DNA of 64,000 nt from Cyclina sinensis (Eukaryota; Mollusca; Bivalvia; Venerida; Veneridae): NCBI GenBank assembly GCA_012932295.1, contig JAAONU010000002.1, positions 38,189,521 through 38,253,520 of the forward strand. The letters are read 5' to 3'. Both the position numbers and the translations under genes were made by a program. Under the pieces are notes generated by a model, which was not told the DNA's origin, ran no database searches, and saw only the letters and a list, made by a program, of their open reading frames with translations. Below, piece by piece: positions 45,492 through 57,700 of this stretch (position 1 is its first letter; each line of letters begins with the position of its first letter).

Positions 45492-47984
45492 GTAGGGATG
45501 CATCTGTAGTCATATTCTTTTAGGAATTATATACAGCTCCCAGTATGACACTAAGGGGCTTCTTGTGTTTGTGTCATTGGGTGTACATGTAGTTGTATAT
45601 ATTTTATGCTTGGATTTGTCCTTGTGCCAATCGTCTTTTGCCTAAGTGATGATATCTTGTTATTTTATTGTGAAATTAAAAACCCTATTGAATTTTGCGA
45701 TGTAACATTGGTATTTTAACACTTTGAACTTAGACAATGTTCTAAGTCAGGTAAAATTATAACATATCAATGTTAGTCTGGAAAATGGAGATGCTGCCTT
45801 TTTACTAGTAATAGGATTTAAAGTATTTCATAAGTTGTGCTAGTTTTTCTGGAACCACATTAACATTATAATTATCTTACAAATCAGCAAATACTTTATA
45901 CAAATTTATCGAGACCTAATAAAGTGAAATGCTTGAAGACTTGGGAAGGGAAGTAACTCAAAACCTATGATTACCATCTAGATTTGACCTCTACTGAGTT
46001 CTTTACCTTTATACTACAAGACTTGTTTCTTCCTTGATCACATGAGTTGCCTCCCTTTGCATGGTATTCTTTCAAGAAGTTTTGCATTTAAAGATCATTG
46101 TTAGTTCATTTAAAGAGAGCTGGTCACTGGCTTGAATGATAAAGGGTTTACTATCTGGTTGATTGATTATGACAGAAAGCATGATATTTATCGGTTTAAC
46201 TTTAATGTTTAAAAGTCTACATTACTTATCATGTTTTGAGAGGAAACTTATCATATTCTCCTAAAACAATGGAACAGTTCATGCAAATGAAAAACCTAGT
46301 GAGATTTATTCGTGGAAGAGATAATCTGTAAGAAATCTGATTTGAAAGTATTTAACAATTACAAAAACTGGCCCAGAGGGGGTCTTGTTTGTTTGACAAA
46401 TGTGGTATAATGCTTACATGCTCAAGCAAAATATTCAAAACTAAATGATCTACTCTTGTAACCATAGTAAAACTTAATTGTAATAAAACTTTTTTAAGCT
46501 ATTGTCAATCATTATAAAATTTGATAAAAGGCTTTAAAACTGTTTCCTTTTTATTGCAGTATTGCTTGTACATTTATGTAAATTGTAAGAAAGATAAGAA
46601 AATGATGAATCGATATTTTAGAAAATTATGGTTATGAAATATAAGTTTACTGGTTAAATGGTCTTAGATAGGTAATCGCAAATGTTGTATTTCCCAGACT
46701 CTCAAACAAAAACAAAAATTTTGCACAAAAAAAGATATTTTATCCAGTGATTTGCTTGGTTAAAGGGATCTTTATACATAAAAGGGGTCATTATACATAA
46801 AAGGGGTTGTAATACTATATATATATATCATGCTAGTGACTTATTAAAGACTTGTAAGAGAGCCGTAAAATGATTACTACCAAAATTTCTTTCAGTTCTT
46901 TGTGACCATGAGTCTCAAATTTCTAAATACTTTTATAATAATTGCCTTTTAAAAACATTTTGTTGACAATTCAATTTTGTTGAAAAAAAGTGTTACATGG
47001 AATTTGGATTCTTAGCATTAATGAATCTTTAAATCTTGACATTTTGAAGAAATTAAGAGATCAAAAATGAAAGGCATTAATTTATTTAAAAGTTGAAACT
47101 GTTAATTATAGATCAGTTTATACTTTTATAGAAGGTCAAAACTGGAAAAGGAAAAAGTTGAAATTGAAAGAAGGGATTAAAACAGTTAAACACCTCTGTT
47201 CATTGAAACATGACAAGAAATTAAATGAGAGGTATTTGTTATAATATTCATGTCCTGTGTGTTATGCAAGAACAGTGTTTCATGAAAATATAAGAAACAT
47301 TGCAAGTTTTTCAAAAGATTAAACATTGGCAGGAGATGACGTCATGGTTTGAGTTAAATTAACAGTGACTGATTTTAATAAATCATGCTGTAGAAGGAGT
47401 GATAAGAAGTTTAAACATTTGGAACTGAAATAATCTTAGGTTGCTATTTAACTTTCAATTTCCACGAGGGCGCAGATATGTAACTCAAATGTGATTATAG
47501 AAACAGTGTTTGTTTTTCGTTCAATTTAACTTATTCAATGAAGAAAGAATGTCATAGAACTTTGCATGTGGCTTTTAATATAGAATTGACCTGCAGGAAT
47601 CGACATTGACCCAAGAGAATCAATATCTCATTATTAAGTGTGAAATTTAATTTTGACGAGAACAATAAGGAAACAGTGTTAACCTTTGGGACATGAAAAG
47701 CACACAGTAGTTTGACATGTAATAAATATGTGCAAGTGAGATATAGAAAGAAAAGTTGCTTTGATCAAGTAGTGCTTTATTACACCTGTAAATTAATAAC
47801 CATTGCTGTGCAGCAGAAGATGTAATGAAATGAAAGACATAAAAATACTCCAAGAGACTGGAATAGAGACTTGACATTTAACTTTTCCATAGTGGAAATG
47901 TTACATTAACTCATAAAATCTTGTTTTTATGGATGTATGTGATACCGGTACTTACTAACTTAATTACAACTGTAAACTGAAAAC
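45492..47984 (+). other. Gene-free stretch before ORF B
   Basis: AT-rich. It should contain either the rest of the intron after 45491 or the promoter and 5' UTR of ORF B. No repeat-coding exon, strong core promoter or RNA gene was seen. Confidence 0.5.
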
Positions 47985-49511
47985 ATGAGCAAACTAGAGA
48001 CATCAACACCTCAGCCATCGTTGTCACCAATATCAGTAATGGATCAGTCACCCCTGCTGGAAAGGGCTAGGTCAAGGTCAAAACAAAAGGACACATCTCA
48101 GTTTGATTCCACATTGGACCAGTCTTATGACATTGACCATAAACCTCTGAATCTAAATCTTGGGAGATCAAGTGAAGTGGATCAGATAACTGATGATGAA
48201 AGGTCAACAATTTCATCTCCTGCCTACACTGAACAGTGGGAGGAATACTCATCACCAAGAAAAACAACTCAGCGTAGCCAGCTAACGCATCGTTCAAATG
48301 TAACAAGTCAAATGACGCATCGCTCTCGTGAGAGTGGACGACTGTCACCTGCAATTGAAACTGCAAACATTGAGGTTGGTACAGAGCCTCTTACTCTTCC
48401 TAGATTTAACGAACCTCTTAAACTACGTAAAGGGCGTCATTTTGTTGACTTTCAAGCTCCAGCACCCACTGTTGTCTATGTGCCACATCGCAGTTTCGCA
48501 CATGGGCGCTGGACCAATGTTGCAGTTGAAAGAAAGAATGGTCGCTATGTTGTGATTGAACAAAGACCGATACATACACAGTTTACTGAAATGACTGATC
48601 CTGTAAAATATGAATACAAGAAAGACATTTTCGGTCCTGAAACATCGTGGACAAAGAAGAAAGCTCCATGGAGTTGGTCTTCGAAAGGAAACTACATTGA
48701 ACGGTCAGTGAACAGAGGATTCTATGAACCCTACTTGCCACCAATGAAAGAGAGGTATTCCCATGTGGGCTCAAAGATTGGATCGCTTGACAATTATGAA
48801 TATCAACCAGGTGGGGGTACCCATAAGGTGCCATCATTTAAACTGAAGTGGGAAGCTGAAGCGAAAGTTGGATCCCTGCCAAATACTTCAAGAGAAAATG
48901 TTTCACCCCAAAGCTCATTAAAGCTACCAAATATTTCACCAAGGTTCGGAGCTAGTGCTGCTTCAGGATCTTTCACATCAATTCACTATACACCAGGAGG
49001 AAACGTTATTCTACGCAGACAAAAATTAGATGCAAAATCACAGGTTGGATCTTTTGACAACATTAGTCACTCACCTGGAGGTGGAGATGTGCATATTCCA
49101 AAGAACAAGATAAAATGGCGAAATGAGTCCAAAATTGGGTCACTTGACAATGTGACTCATTTACCAAAAAGCAGCAATGTTCAGATATTTAAAGAAAAAT
49201 TAGATTGGAAAACTGATGCAAAGATCGGGTCATTAGATAATGCTGATCATGTACCTAAGAAGGGTCGCTTTCGGGTGCCCAATTTTAAGACAGACTGGAA
49301 CAAGATATCTAACTCACGTGTGAATTCATTATCAAATGTTAACCATACACCTAGAGGAGGAAATGTCCAGATTATCAGCCAGAAACTGAAGTGGAAAGCC
49401 AAACCAAAGATTCAGTCACATTGGAAATTTAACTATGATTACAAAAGTTTATTTGGAGACTCAGACAATGAATTTGATGGGCAAAGTTTCAGTCAGGCTG
49501 GTACAGTTTGA
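47985..49511 (+). CDS. ORF B: uninterrupted tau-repeat protein, 508 aa
   Basis: Complete frame from ATG 47985 (A at -3, in-frame TAA at 47973) to TGA 49509. Residues 1-145 are Ser/Thr-rich and disordered (QSPLLERARSRSKQKDTSQF). Residues 150-255 are richer in aromatic residues and may be partly folded (TVVYVPHRSFAHGRWTNV; APWSWSSKGNYIERSVNRGF). Residues 260-480 hold about seven repeats of the family: SKIGSLDNYEYQPGGG, AKVGSLPN (truncated), FTSIHYTPGG, SQVGSFDNISHSPGGG, SKIGSLDNVTHLP, AKIGSLDNADHVP and NSLSNVNHTPRGG. Inter-repeats include VQIFKE and VQIISQ, which resemble the tau hexapeptides VQIVYK and VQIINK. It contains no cysteine. Introns that separate repeats in the upstream gene are absent. 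It should bind microtubules. It could be a separate gene, an alternative-promoter product of the same locus, or an old retrocopy. Confidence 0.9.
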   Translation: MSKLETSTPQPSLSPISVMDQSPLLERARSRSKQKDTSQFDSTLDQSYDIDHKPLNLNLGRSSEVDQITDDERSTISSPAYTEQWEEYSSPRKTTQRSQLTHRSNVTSQMTHRSRESGRLSPAIETANIEVGTEPLTLPRFNEPLKLRKGRHFVDFQAPAPTVVYVPHRSFAHGRWTNVAVERKNGRYVVIEQRPIHTQFTEMTDPVKYEYKKDIFGPETSWTKKKAPWSWSSKGNYIERSVNRGFYEPYLPPMKERYSHVGSKIGSLDNYEYQPGGGTHKVPSFKLKWEAEAKVGSLPNTSRENVSPQSSLKLPNISPRFGASAASGSFTSIHYTPGGNVILRRQKLDAKSQVGSFDNISHSPGGGDVHIPKNKIKWRNESKIGSLDNVTHLPKSSNVQIFKEKLDWKTDAKIGSLDNADHVPKKGRFRVPNFKTDWNKISNSRVNSLSNVNHTPRGGNVQIISQKLKWKAKPKIQSHWKFNYDYKSLFGDSDNEFDGQSFSQAGTV

Positions 49512-50524
49512 TGGCACTGAAGGACTAAGATAGTTCTGCTTTAAGTCACTGTTTAATGCATGGGTAGAAAGTAAAGTGTGATTTTTTAACTGTGATGTTT
49601 AGTTTGATTTCAACTAGAAGCTATGTCCTTGATTTATACATGGCAGATTGAATGTTTATTTTAGGGGAACAAAGAAATCCATGTGTCATTCAAGAACAGT
49701 ACATTTCATTGAAATCTACCTCTGTATTATATAATGGAACATTATTTAGTTTAAATAATGGTTAGAAATCAGAGATGTCAATTTTTGATGTGTTTTTAAA
49801 GTGGTGACAGTTCAGATAAATATGCACTGTGGATAATTACTCTTTTTTATTATATTGATTCCAGTCTTTTCGTACAGTAATGTTTCCAAGCATTTCTAAC
49901 ATGGCTTAACTTTAAGACAGTGTTGTCTGTATCATTTTTGTATTATGTTGAACTTTCGTGTCATGATTGAAAAGAGAGAAGACATTTTGCAAAATACACT
50001 TGACATTTCATAATGATTTTGATATAATTGGTTATATCTAATTGTCTGAGATGAGTCAGTATTCTTGTCTAGATTTATTTAATTGCACTTGCTGAGAAAA
50101 TTTGATATATTCAGATGCACTTAATACACTTGTCAATCCGAATTGGCAGGTTGTCTTTGGTAATTTTATGAGGATGTTATTTCAGTTTTTGAAGTTTTAT
50201 TCACACTCTGTTCATTACTTGTAACACTGTTAATTGATGAATGAAGTTTTGCACATTCTGCAAAATTTGTATCATAGCGATTTTACTGTCATATTTTTTT
50301 CCGTTCAGTTTATTTACTAACATACAGTTGCATTCTCTTCAGCTTATATCATTGTGTTAAAATTGCAGAATGATAAGTGGTCATGTTAGGTGTGTCATCT
50401 TATTTATCATACCATGAAGCAATGAAAAAGCTTGTTCTGTTCATTATGCTTGTCATGTCTTGCCAGTACCATGCAGTGCAGTATCATTTTCTTTAAAGGT
50501 TCAATTTTATTTTATATAAATAAA
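49512..50524 (+). other. Probable 3' UTR of ORF B
   Basis: AT-rich sequence without exons, ending at AATAAA 50519-50524, about 1.0 kb after the stop. A reasonable 3' UTR, but unproven. Confidence 0.45.
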
Positions 50525-52070
50525 TGTTACCATTCTGTTACATGTTTTCTGTTGTTATTTCCACTTGCTCTCTAAGCATGTATACATACCATACTATATA
50601 TCATTCCATGACCTCTTGGTAATACAGACATTGTGAGAAATGTCTTTAAGTTGTTCTCTCAGCTTTTCTTGTCCAAGGTTGAGGCCTACAAAGTCAAGGT
50701 CAAACAATCAAAGCCAAGATCAAGGCTATCCAGACCAGTTCCAGGGCTATCATTGTCAAGGCCAAGGCCATGAAAGCTTCTGCTGTATGCACTACCAAAA
50801 CATTCAAATTACTTGAAACTCTGTAGAATTAGCTCCCTTCCATAATACATATAGCATACAAATGTTTACAAAGTGTTTAACAGTTGAAAAATGTGTTATA
50901 TATAACTCCAGAAAAATCCTTATCAAGGCCAAATATCTGCTTGAACAAGTGGAATAACATACCCCAGTACAATATAGATTTCACATCGATCTCGTATTTA
51001 CTATCAGCTTTCTATTTTAGATGAAATAAGTAGTTCCGTGTTATGATTTGCTTCAAGATAAAACAAAGAAAAATTTTGTTTTGATTTTTGATATAAGAAG
51101 ATAAAAGAAGAAACTATGTTGAAAAATATCTTTACTGTAGAAGATTCAGACATAAGATAGCAGGGCATCTCAGTTGGTGATGGCAATTTTATGGGTTAAT
51201 GATGAGTGTGATGGACCACGTTAAGGCCCGACCGGGATTTAGGGTGAAATTTTGGCATTTTAATGATAAGTCATATATTTGATTTTTTTTTTTTTTTAAA
51301 TATATGGACTGATTTTTTAAGGAGTGTGGACATAAAAGTTGGTCCAGGAAGCTTAAATTCAGTAAAAACTGACCAATTTTTGGTTTTCTGGTGCTTTGTA
51401 AGATAGATGTTAGGGAAAATATCAAAGTCTTGCAACATTAAAACACTTTCTATGTATGGCAAAAATAGGATAGGGGTGGGAGGAGCATATAGTATATAAA
51501 TCAGCAAGTGAACCTCCATATTTGATTCAGAGTTACCCAGCATTAGCAGATTTATGGTCCTTTATATAGTGAAAATTAACAATTTTGGAACTTGTGTCAT
51601 ATTTAACTCCAAAAGAATCAATGCAAGAGTCTTGAAACTTTAAAAAGATATTTTATTGGCATGTGAAGTTGTAGCCTGGCTAGTTTTGATGTAGTTTTCT
51701 TGTATTAGCAGACTTATGACCCTTGTTTTAGTGAAAATTTGTAAGTTTGGAACTTAATTTGTTCTACAGTTGTAGAATATTTCTTTCATGTGAAGATGTG
51801 CGGTATGTTGAAATGAACTGATTGAGATTAAGCAGACTTTTTGCTACTAGTGCAGTTTGGAATTTGCTTCATAGATGTATTAGATACAGTTCTGAAACTT
51901 CAGACGAGTAATTATCTGAATATTTTTACGTGCACCCATGTATTTTCATGAGAAGTTATGCATTTTAAGTAGATTTATGACCCTGGATTCAAATTGTTTC
52001 ACATGGAGGATTCTGTATCCTATAAATCTTTTAAGAACTTGGCAAAGAAATGTTGTTGTCTTTTTACCAC
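50525..52070. other. Gene-free stretch
   Basis: No supported gene. It includes a short run of degenerate AAGGCC/AAGGTC phrases (about 50670-50775) and AT-rich sequence. Confidence 0.5.
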
Positions 52071-52930
52071 AGTATTTCTGCGACTCTGAAGGAGGGCACA
52101 ATTATTGTGATTGCAGTGTCAGTATGTCTGTCCATTCAACCTTCCTTAATGTTTACAATTCACAAGCACTTTGTAACTGCCATTTTTAAAGGATTTTGAT
52201 ATACAATGTTACTGGCACAAATTTTCATCACATGGAGACAATGCGTTGCAAAAACAAGACATGGGTTTTCTAAGGTCAGGGAAAGCAGTCATTAAAATAA
52301 TATAGCAGAATTGCCAGCTTTCATGTTTCTGTCTGCTCTATAATTCTGTGACACATCAAAGGATTTTGAAATAATTTGGCACAAATGTTCACCAGATCGA
52401 TTCAGCATCATTGTATTCATCTGTACTGCCAAAAAGTATACAGTGTCCCTATGAAATTCATGTCCACCTTGTAAAACTGCCATTTTGATAGGATTTTGAT
52501 ATAACTTGCAACAAATTTTGGTCACATGGAGACAACATGTCAGGAACAAGACCTGGGTTTCAATGGTCAAGGTTAGAAATCAATTAATCATATAATAATT
52601 ATAGACTACTGTCTGGTCTGTAACATTGATACATGTAAGTATTGTTAAATGACTTTGCAAAAATGTTTACCTGATTAAAATAGTGTTGCAAGGTGTCCGT
52701 CTGTCATCAGTACTGTCAAATGATATAAAATACTGCATACCCAGATTTGTGTCAGCACTGTGTGTCATTAGTTCATCACAGGACTTTAAGAAAACATGGC
52801 CCCGGAGTTACATAAAGGAGCTGTATTATATTATAGAATACTGCATACCTGTTTGTTTGTGTATTGCAGACAATACTCTAAAGGTGCATTTGTCATTTAC
52901 AGTGGCAGCTCTTGTTGAAAAGACTAAGTT
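52071..52930. repeat. Interspersed non-coding repeat with internal duplication
   Basis: It begins near CGACTCTGAAGGAGGGCACA and ends near GTCATTTACAGTGGCAGCTC, the same kinds of ends as other elements here (28709, 53640). Within it, CTGCCATTTTTAAAGGATTT...CACATGGAGACAA recurs about 300 bp on (about 52178 and 52481). No ORF of note. Confidence 0.45.
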
Positions 52931-53009
52931 TCATTATACCCCAACAAACTTTGTCATCTTATGTTCAGTCAGTCTGTCAGTCAGTCATTCCATTGCAGAA
53001 ATCTTATGA

Positions 53010-53337
53010 AACAAACCACTTCCACATTTCTAGAACTTTCGAATTGAATACTTAGTCTGCAAGTTCACCGAAAAGTGTGGATGTGTATGACGTAATTTTT
53101 ATGCATGTCAATAATCTGCTCTGCAGTTTTATGGCCAGTCATAGCAAAGTCTTGTGTCATAAACTCCATCACATTTCTAGAACTATTGATTTGAAATTTG
53201 GTGTGCATGATCACCAGTAAGTGTCGATGTGGGTGACACATTTCTTATGCCTGCCAGTGGGTGCTCTGTGGTTTTACAGCCTGTTAAAGCAAAGTCTTGT
53301 GACATAAACTTCTTCTTCATTTCTAGAACTATTTATT
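53010..53337. repeat. ~135-bp tandem repeat, left part
   Basis: Units with CACATTTCTAGAACTATTGA, TGGTGTGCATGATCACCAGTAAG, TTATGCCTGCCAGTG and AGCAAAGTCTTGTG recur about every 135 bp. The array continues at 54358-54710 on the far side of an insertion. Confidence 0.75.
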
Positions 53338-54357
53338 TATCCCCCACCAAAAAAGGTGGAAGGGCATATGGTAATAGTCTCCCTCCATCTGTCCCACATT
53401 TTTGTCCAGAGCATAACTCAAAAAATATTTGAGATATCAACTTGACAACTTCATAGGTGACAGATTTCATTTAAGTTTAGTGCAGTGCACAAGAATGATA
53501 ACTCTACCCTTCATAATTTTTGAGGTACTGCCGTTTGTTATTTTTAATGCATAATGCATCTAACTGTAAACATAACAAAAGAGAACAATAGAGTTCATTC
53601 TGTAACAGTAGAATAAGGGGCCAATGGCCCTCTATTAAACAAAACAAAATAACAAAAGGAAAGGTCCCCTATCCAGTTTCAGCCGGACGTCATGTACATC
53701 AGTCCGTCCGAAAACTTTAACATTAGGCATAACTTCCTTATTAGTTAGTTCATTTACTTCATACTTGGAAACAACACCCCTTTGGACAAGATCTTTCCAC
53801 TGACCTATATTTATTTGACCTTGACCCCTGAATGACCTTCTTCTTGAAGATCCATTGTCCAAAACCTTTAACATTGACCATAACATCTTTATTAGTAAGT
53901 GGATTTACTTCATACTTTGACACAAGAACTCTTTGGAAAAGACCTTCCCATTGACCTATATTTATGACACTTGAATGACTGGTTCTCAGCTCAAAGTCAA
54001 GGCTCCACTTCAGGGGCATTGTCATCTTACAGTGGCAGTTCTTGTTCATGGATAATTTTTGTCTGGAGCATAACTTGAAAAGTATTTGAGATATCAACTT
54101 TAAACTTCATGGTTGGATAGATCTCATTGTGCAGGAGTGCAGTAAATAAAACTGATAACTCTATCCATTAAAATTTTTGAGTTATTGCCCTTAGTTATTT
54201 TTCATGCTTAATTTTTGTTCGGACAATAACTCAAAAAGTTTCTGAGGTATCAACTTGAAACTTCATTTGTTGATATTGGGGAGGAGTGCTGTGCATAAGA
54301 ATGATAACTAAGCAAACACATTTGGTGGGGGATGGCCATGTCGACATGGCTCTTGTT
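53338..54357. mobile_element. Element inserted into the 135-bp array, itself nested
   Basis: It starts TTATCCCCCACCAAAAAAGG and ends CACATTTGGTGGGGGATGGC...CATGGCTCTTGTTTG, so CCCCACCAAA and TTTGGTGGGG form short inverted ends. It splits the 135-bp array. Inside, about 53640-54045, is a piece of the family seen at 28709 (ACTTTAACATTAGGCATAAC; CAGGGGCATTGTCATCTTAC). It also holds two copies of the TATTTGAGATATCAACTT repeat related to 18291-18640. Non-coding. Confidence 0.55.
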
Positions 54358-54710
54358 TGAAACTTGATATGCATGGTCACCAATAAGGGTAGATGTGTTT
54401 GGTGCATTTTTTATGCCTGCCAATGCATGCTCTGCAGTTTTATGCCCTATTTTAGCAAAATCTTTTGATGCAAACTATCCTCACATTTCTAAGAATCTTG
54501 TTTTGAAACCTGGTGTGCCTGATTAGGAGTAAGTGTATATATAGTGTGCTTGATGTGTGTATGTGCCCCAATGTGAGCTCTGCAGTTTATGGCCCATCAT
54601 AGCAAAATCTTGCAAGCTTCTTCCACATCTCTAGAACGATTGGAACTTGGTGTGAATGTTCACCAATAAGTGTAGGTGTGAGTGACATGCTCCATATTTC
54701 ATGCTTCATA
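54358..54710. repeat. ~135-bp tandem repeat, right part
   Basis: It resumes with AAACTTGATATGCATGGTCACC, TTATGCCTGCCAATGCATGC and TTAGCAAAATCTTTTGATG, matching 53010-53337. Confidence 0.7.
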
Positions 54711-57700
54711 TCTCTAGGCTTTCAAAAAATACCGTCATTGTGTTAAGATTATATTTGTAAAACTCAGGAGATGTTTTTAGAATTAAATGTATGCTGTTCA
54801 AGTTTATATAAGCAAACTGATGATTTATTGATTTAGATCAATATAGGTAAATTCATGTGGGCAACAGGTTGCATAATTCAAAGCTGTGATATATAATAAT
54901 ATATACATATATATATCTACAATAAATCAAAGTAAATACAAGTTATTGAATCTTTATGAGTGGCTTAACCCCTAGACTGAATATAAAGAATGCCTTTAGA
55001 AAATATAGATGTGCTTTTAAAGTGCACCTTAGTTACTTCGTTTATTTTATGGTAATAGTGTCCGCTAGGATTGCCTATCTTTTCTTTAAACTGGCGGGGA
55101 ATTTTATGGATGCTATTTAAAACTTTTACTTTGCTAACTGGCACTATTGAAATAAAGTATTGATTAGAGTTTTAAAAGAATTAAAAATATTGTAGAATAA
55201 GGAAAGTGTATTTAATTATTGATTTACCAGGTCTAAGAATGATCAAGTTTTCTGACATACCTTCTACAAAGCTGGGCCTACACTTCAATTCTAAAATTTA
55301 AAAAATGAAACATTGAAAAATTGGTGTTGAGGACATGAACATATCAGAAGCTTCAGTACACTTAAATCTTGCCTTTTGCATTGAAAGCTCAGTGCAAACC
55401 TACTTCAGTCTTCATATGAAGCAACGAGAAAATGTGGTGGAGCACAGTGGTTGAGCGAAAGAGTGCATGACTTCCGATCTCACCTTTACTGACTTTTAGT
55501 ATTCCACAATTACGGGGCAAGTTCTGATTTGAACCCAGGAAGCAGTCATTGAGCAGAATGCATATGCATTGCAAGATCTTGTCTTCAAGTTTAATCGAAA
55601 GAGATAAAATAATTTTTTCCTCCACTCTCAATGAGTTTATTATAGATTATCAAAAAATTTTATTGTTATACAGGAGCACTCCTGACTTACTGCTTCAGTT
55701 TGAAATTACCATGAGAGTTACCTTGTGGCTAATAATTTAAGGTTCAAGATTGCAGAAAAAGTCTATTCATCCAGGTAGTAGAATAAGATAAAATAAGTTC
55801 TAAGATGTTCCAAGAATCACTGTTTATCACTAATCTCTAAACAAGAAAATGAAACTTCTTCAACTACATGTTTAACAAGGTGAAATGATAGTTTAGCACC
55901 AATTAATGACTGAGTCAGAGCTACCAAGATAGTGTTTCCCTGAAATTGATATATCTTTCTGCGATTATTTTTGACTTACCCTGTATTTTAGCTATTTTGT
56001 GTTTGTTTGTTTGCGTTTTAGTTACAATTACAGAAATATTTAGGTATAATTCTACCACCTTAACATTAACCTAAGTTTGCTTGGTTCATTAATTCTTCAA
56101 AGATATCAGACTGCTTAAATACTATCACCCCAGATATTTAAAAATGGCAGTAATCTCCCAATAAATCCTTTAATCTATCAGTAAATATACAGTACCACCA
56201 GAGTGGCACTTTTGTTTATTAGATATTGAAAGTTTCGTCACTTTGAACATGAACTCATTTGTTTTTTACCTGATATAAACCTAAATCAAGAAGGCTCGAT
56301 GAGTTCTTTAGGTTAAAACTTTTTATTTTACATCTTCTGGCAAACAAGTTTGTGCAGCTTAAATTTCTCCCGCTCAGTGACAACTCCTGAATAAAACTAG
56401 TAGTCACTCTGTGTGGACTGTGGAAAGGCACTGGTTTTATTAGAAGCCTCCAGATCTGAAGTCAGCTCCTCTAACCCCATGACCACTGATGCACCTTTCA
56501 GTGATTTAGAGATTAGTAAGTATAGAACAAAATACATGGGATAACTAAGACTTGACTTAAACGAATTTTAAAAAAAAGCATGAGTTACAGAACCTGAATG
56601 AGCTAAACATTTGAATTAAAGGAGGCATGAGTTACAGAACCTGAAGTGAGAGAGGCATATGCTACAGAAGTTATGGAATTTTAAGAAGCAAGAGTTATAG
56701 AATCAGAAATACACGAGTCACTAGTTACTGATAAAGAAGCGTCATGAATCTTAATAGAATGGTAAAAAATGTAAAAAGAAAAAGCTTGAGTTATGGAACT
56801 TGGAACAAAAGAAGCATGTTTTGTTTAACCAGAAATAAAAGAGGTATGAATTATGGAACTTGAAGTAAGCCAAAGAGAAATAATCTTCTGAACACAGATC
56901 TGAGGAAAATTGGCAGAGGCAAAGAACTGAGTAAGCAAAATCAAGAGGAAATATAGCGCTATGAGCTGTTAAAAAAAACAACATATACTCGTCAATACTG
57001 ACAACAATTAAAATGTGAATGTTGAGTGGCGACTGTAATCAAAGGTGGGAAAATTATTGAGCTCTTTGGTAATTATGTTGAGTCATTGCAACATGATTTA
57101 TAATGATTTTGATTGGTGGGGATTAACGTAACGTGAGTTAACGCATTTTTCAAGTCAGTGAATTTCAACTCATTGCATTCAATTTATATGGAAAATATAG
57201 TGGAAAATAACAGGACTGAGCGAAAGCTTCGAGTCAGACCAACCTGTCAAGTCATTGCATGTTTACTCATTGCAAAACCACTGTAGTTCAAGTTCTGAAT
57301 TGTAATCATAGAAAGTTGTTTGAGTAACAGTCCATTAACTGTCATTGCTTTTCTTCATATACATGCACCTTGTAGAAACATGAAGGTGGCTAGAAAATTA
57401 TGTCACTAAAAAAGCATGAGGCTTATCCCTGCATTTAATCATGAACTAATAGTCTCACTTTCTTTTGTTTATTTATTGGTCATTGTTTATTTATCCTTTG
57501 TTTTTCTACCATTATCTTCTCTCATGTTTGAAAGGGTTAGAAAGCTATATCTGATAGTGGTTTGTGCTTCTTTTAAATAAGCATTGAACATATAACGGCA
57601 CAATAGCTAGGTACTGAGATGTTTGACATAGGGTAAAAACTTTTTCATTGTGGTTCCATTGTTTTAGAATGAGATTTCTCAGTTCTGTTGAACATTTCAT

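Noticed and set aside
55430..55560. tRNA-like or SINE-like sequence near GATTTGAACCCAGGAAGCAG.
   Set aside because: Only a B-box-like phrase is visible; no A box at suitable spacing and no fold.
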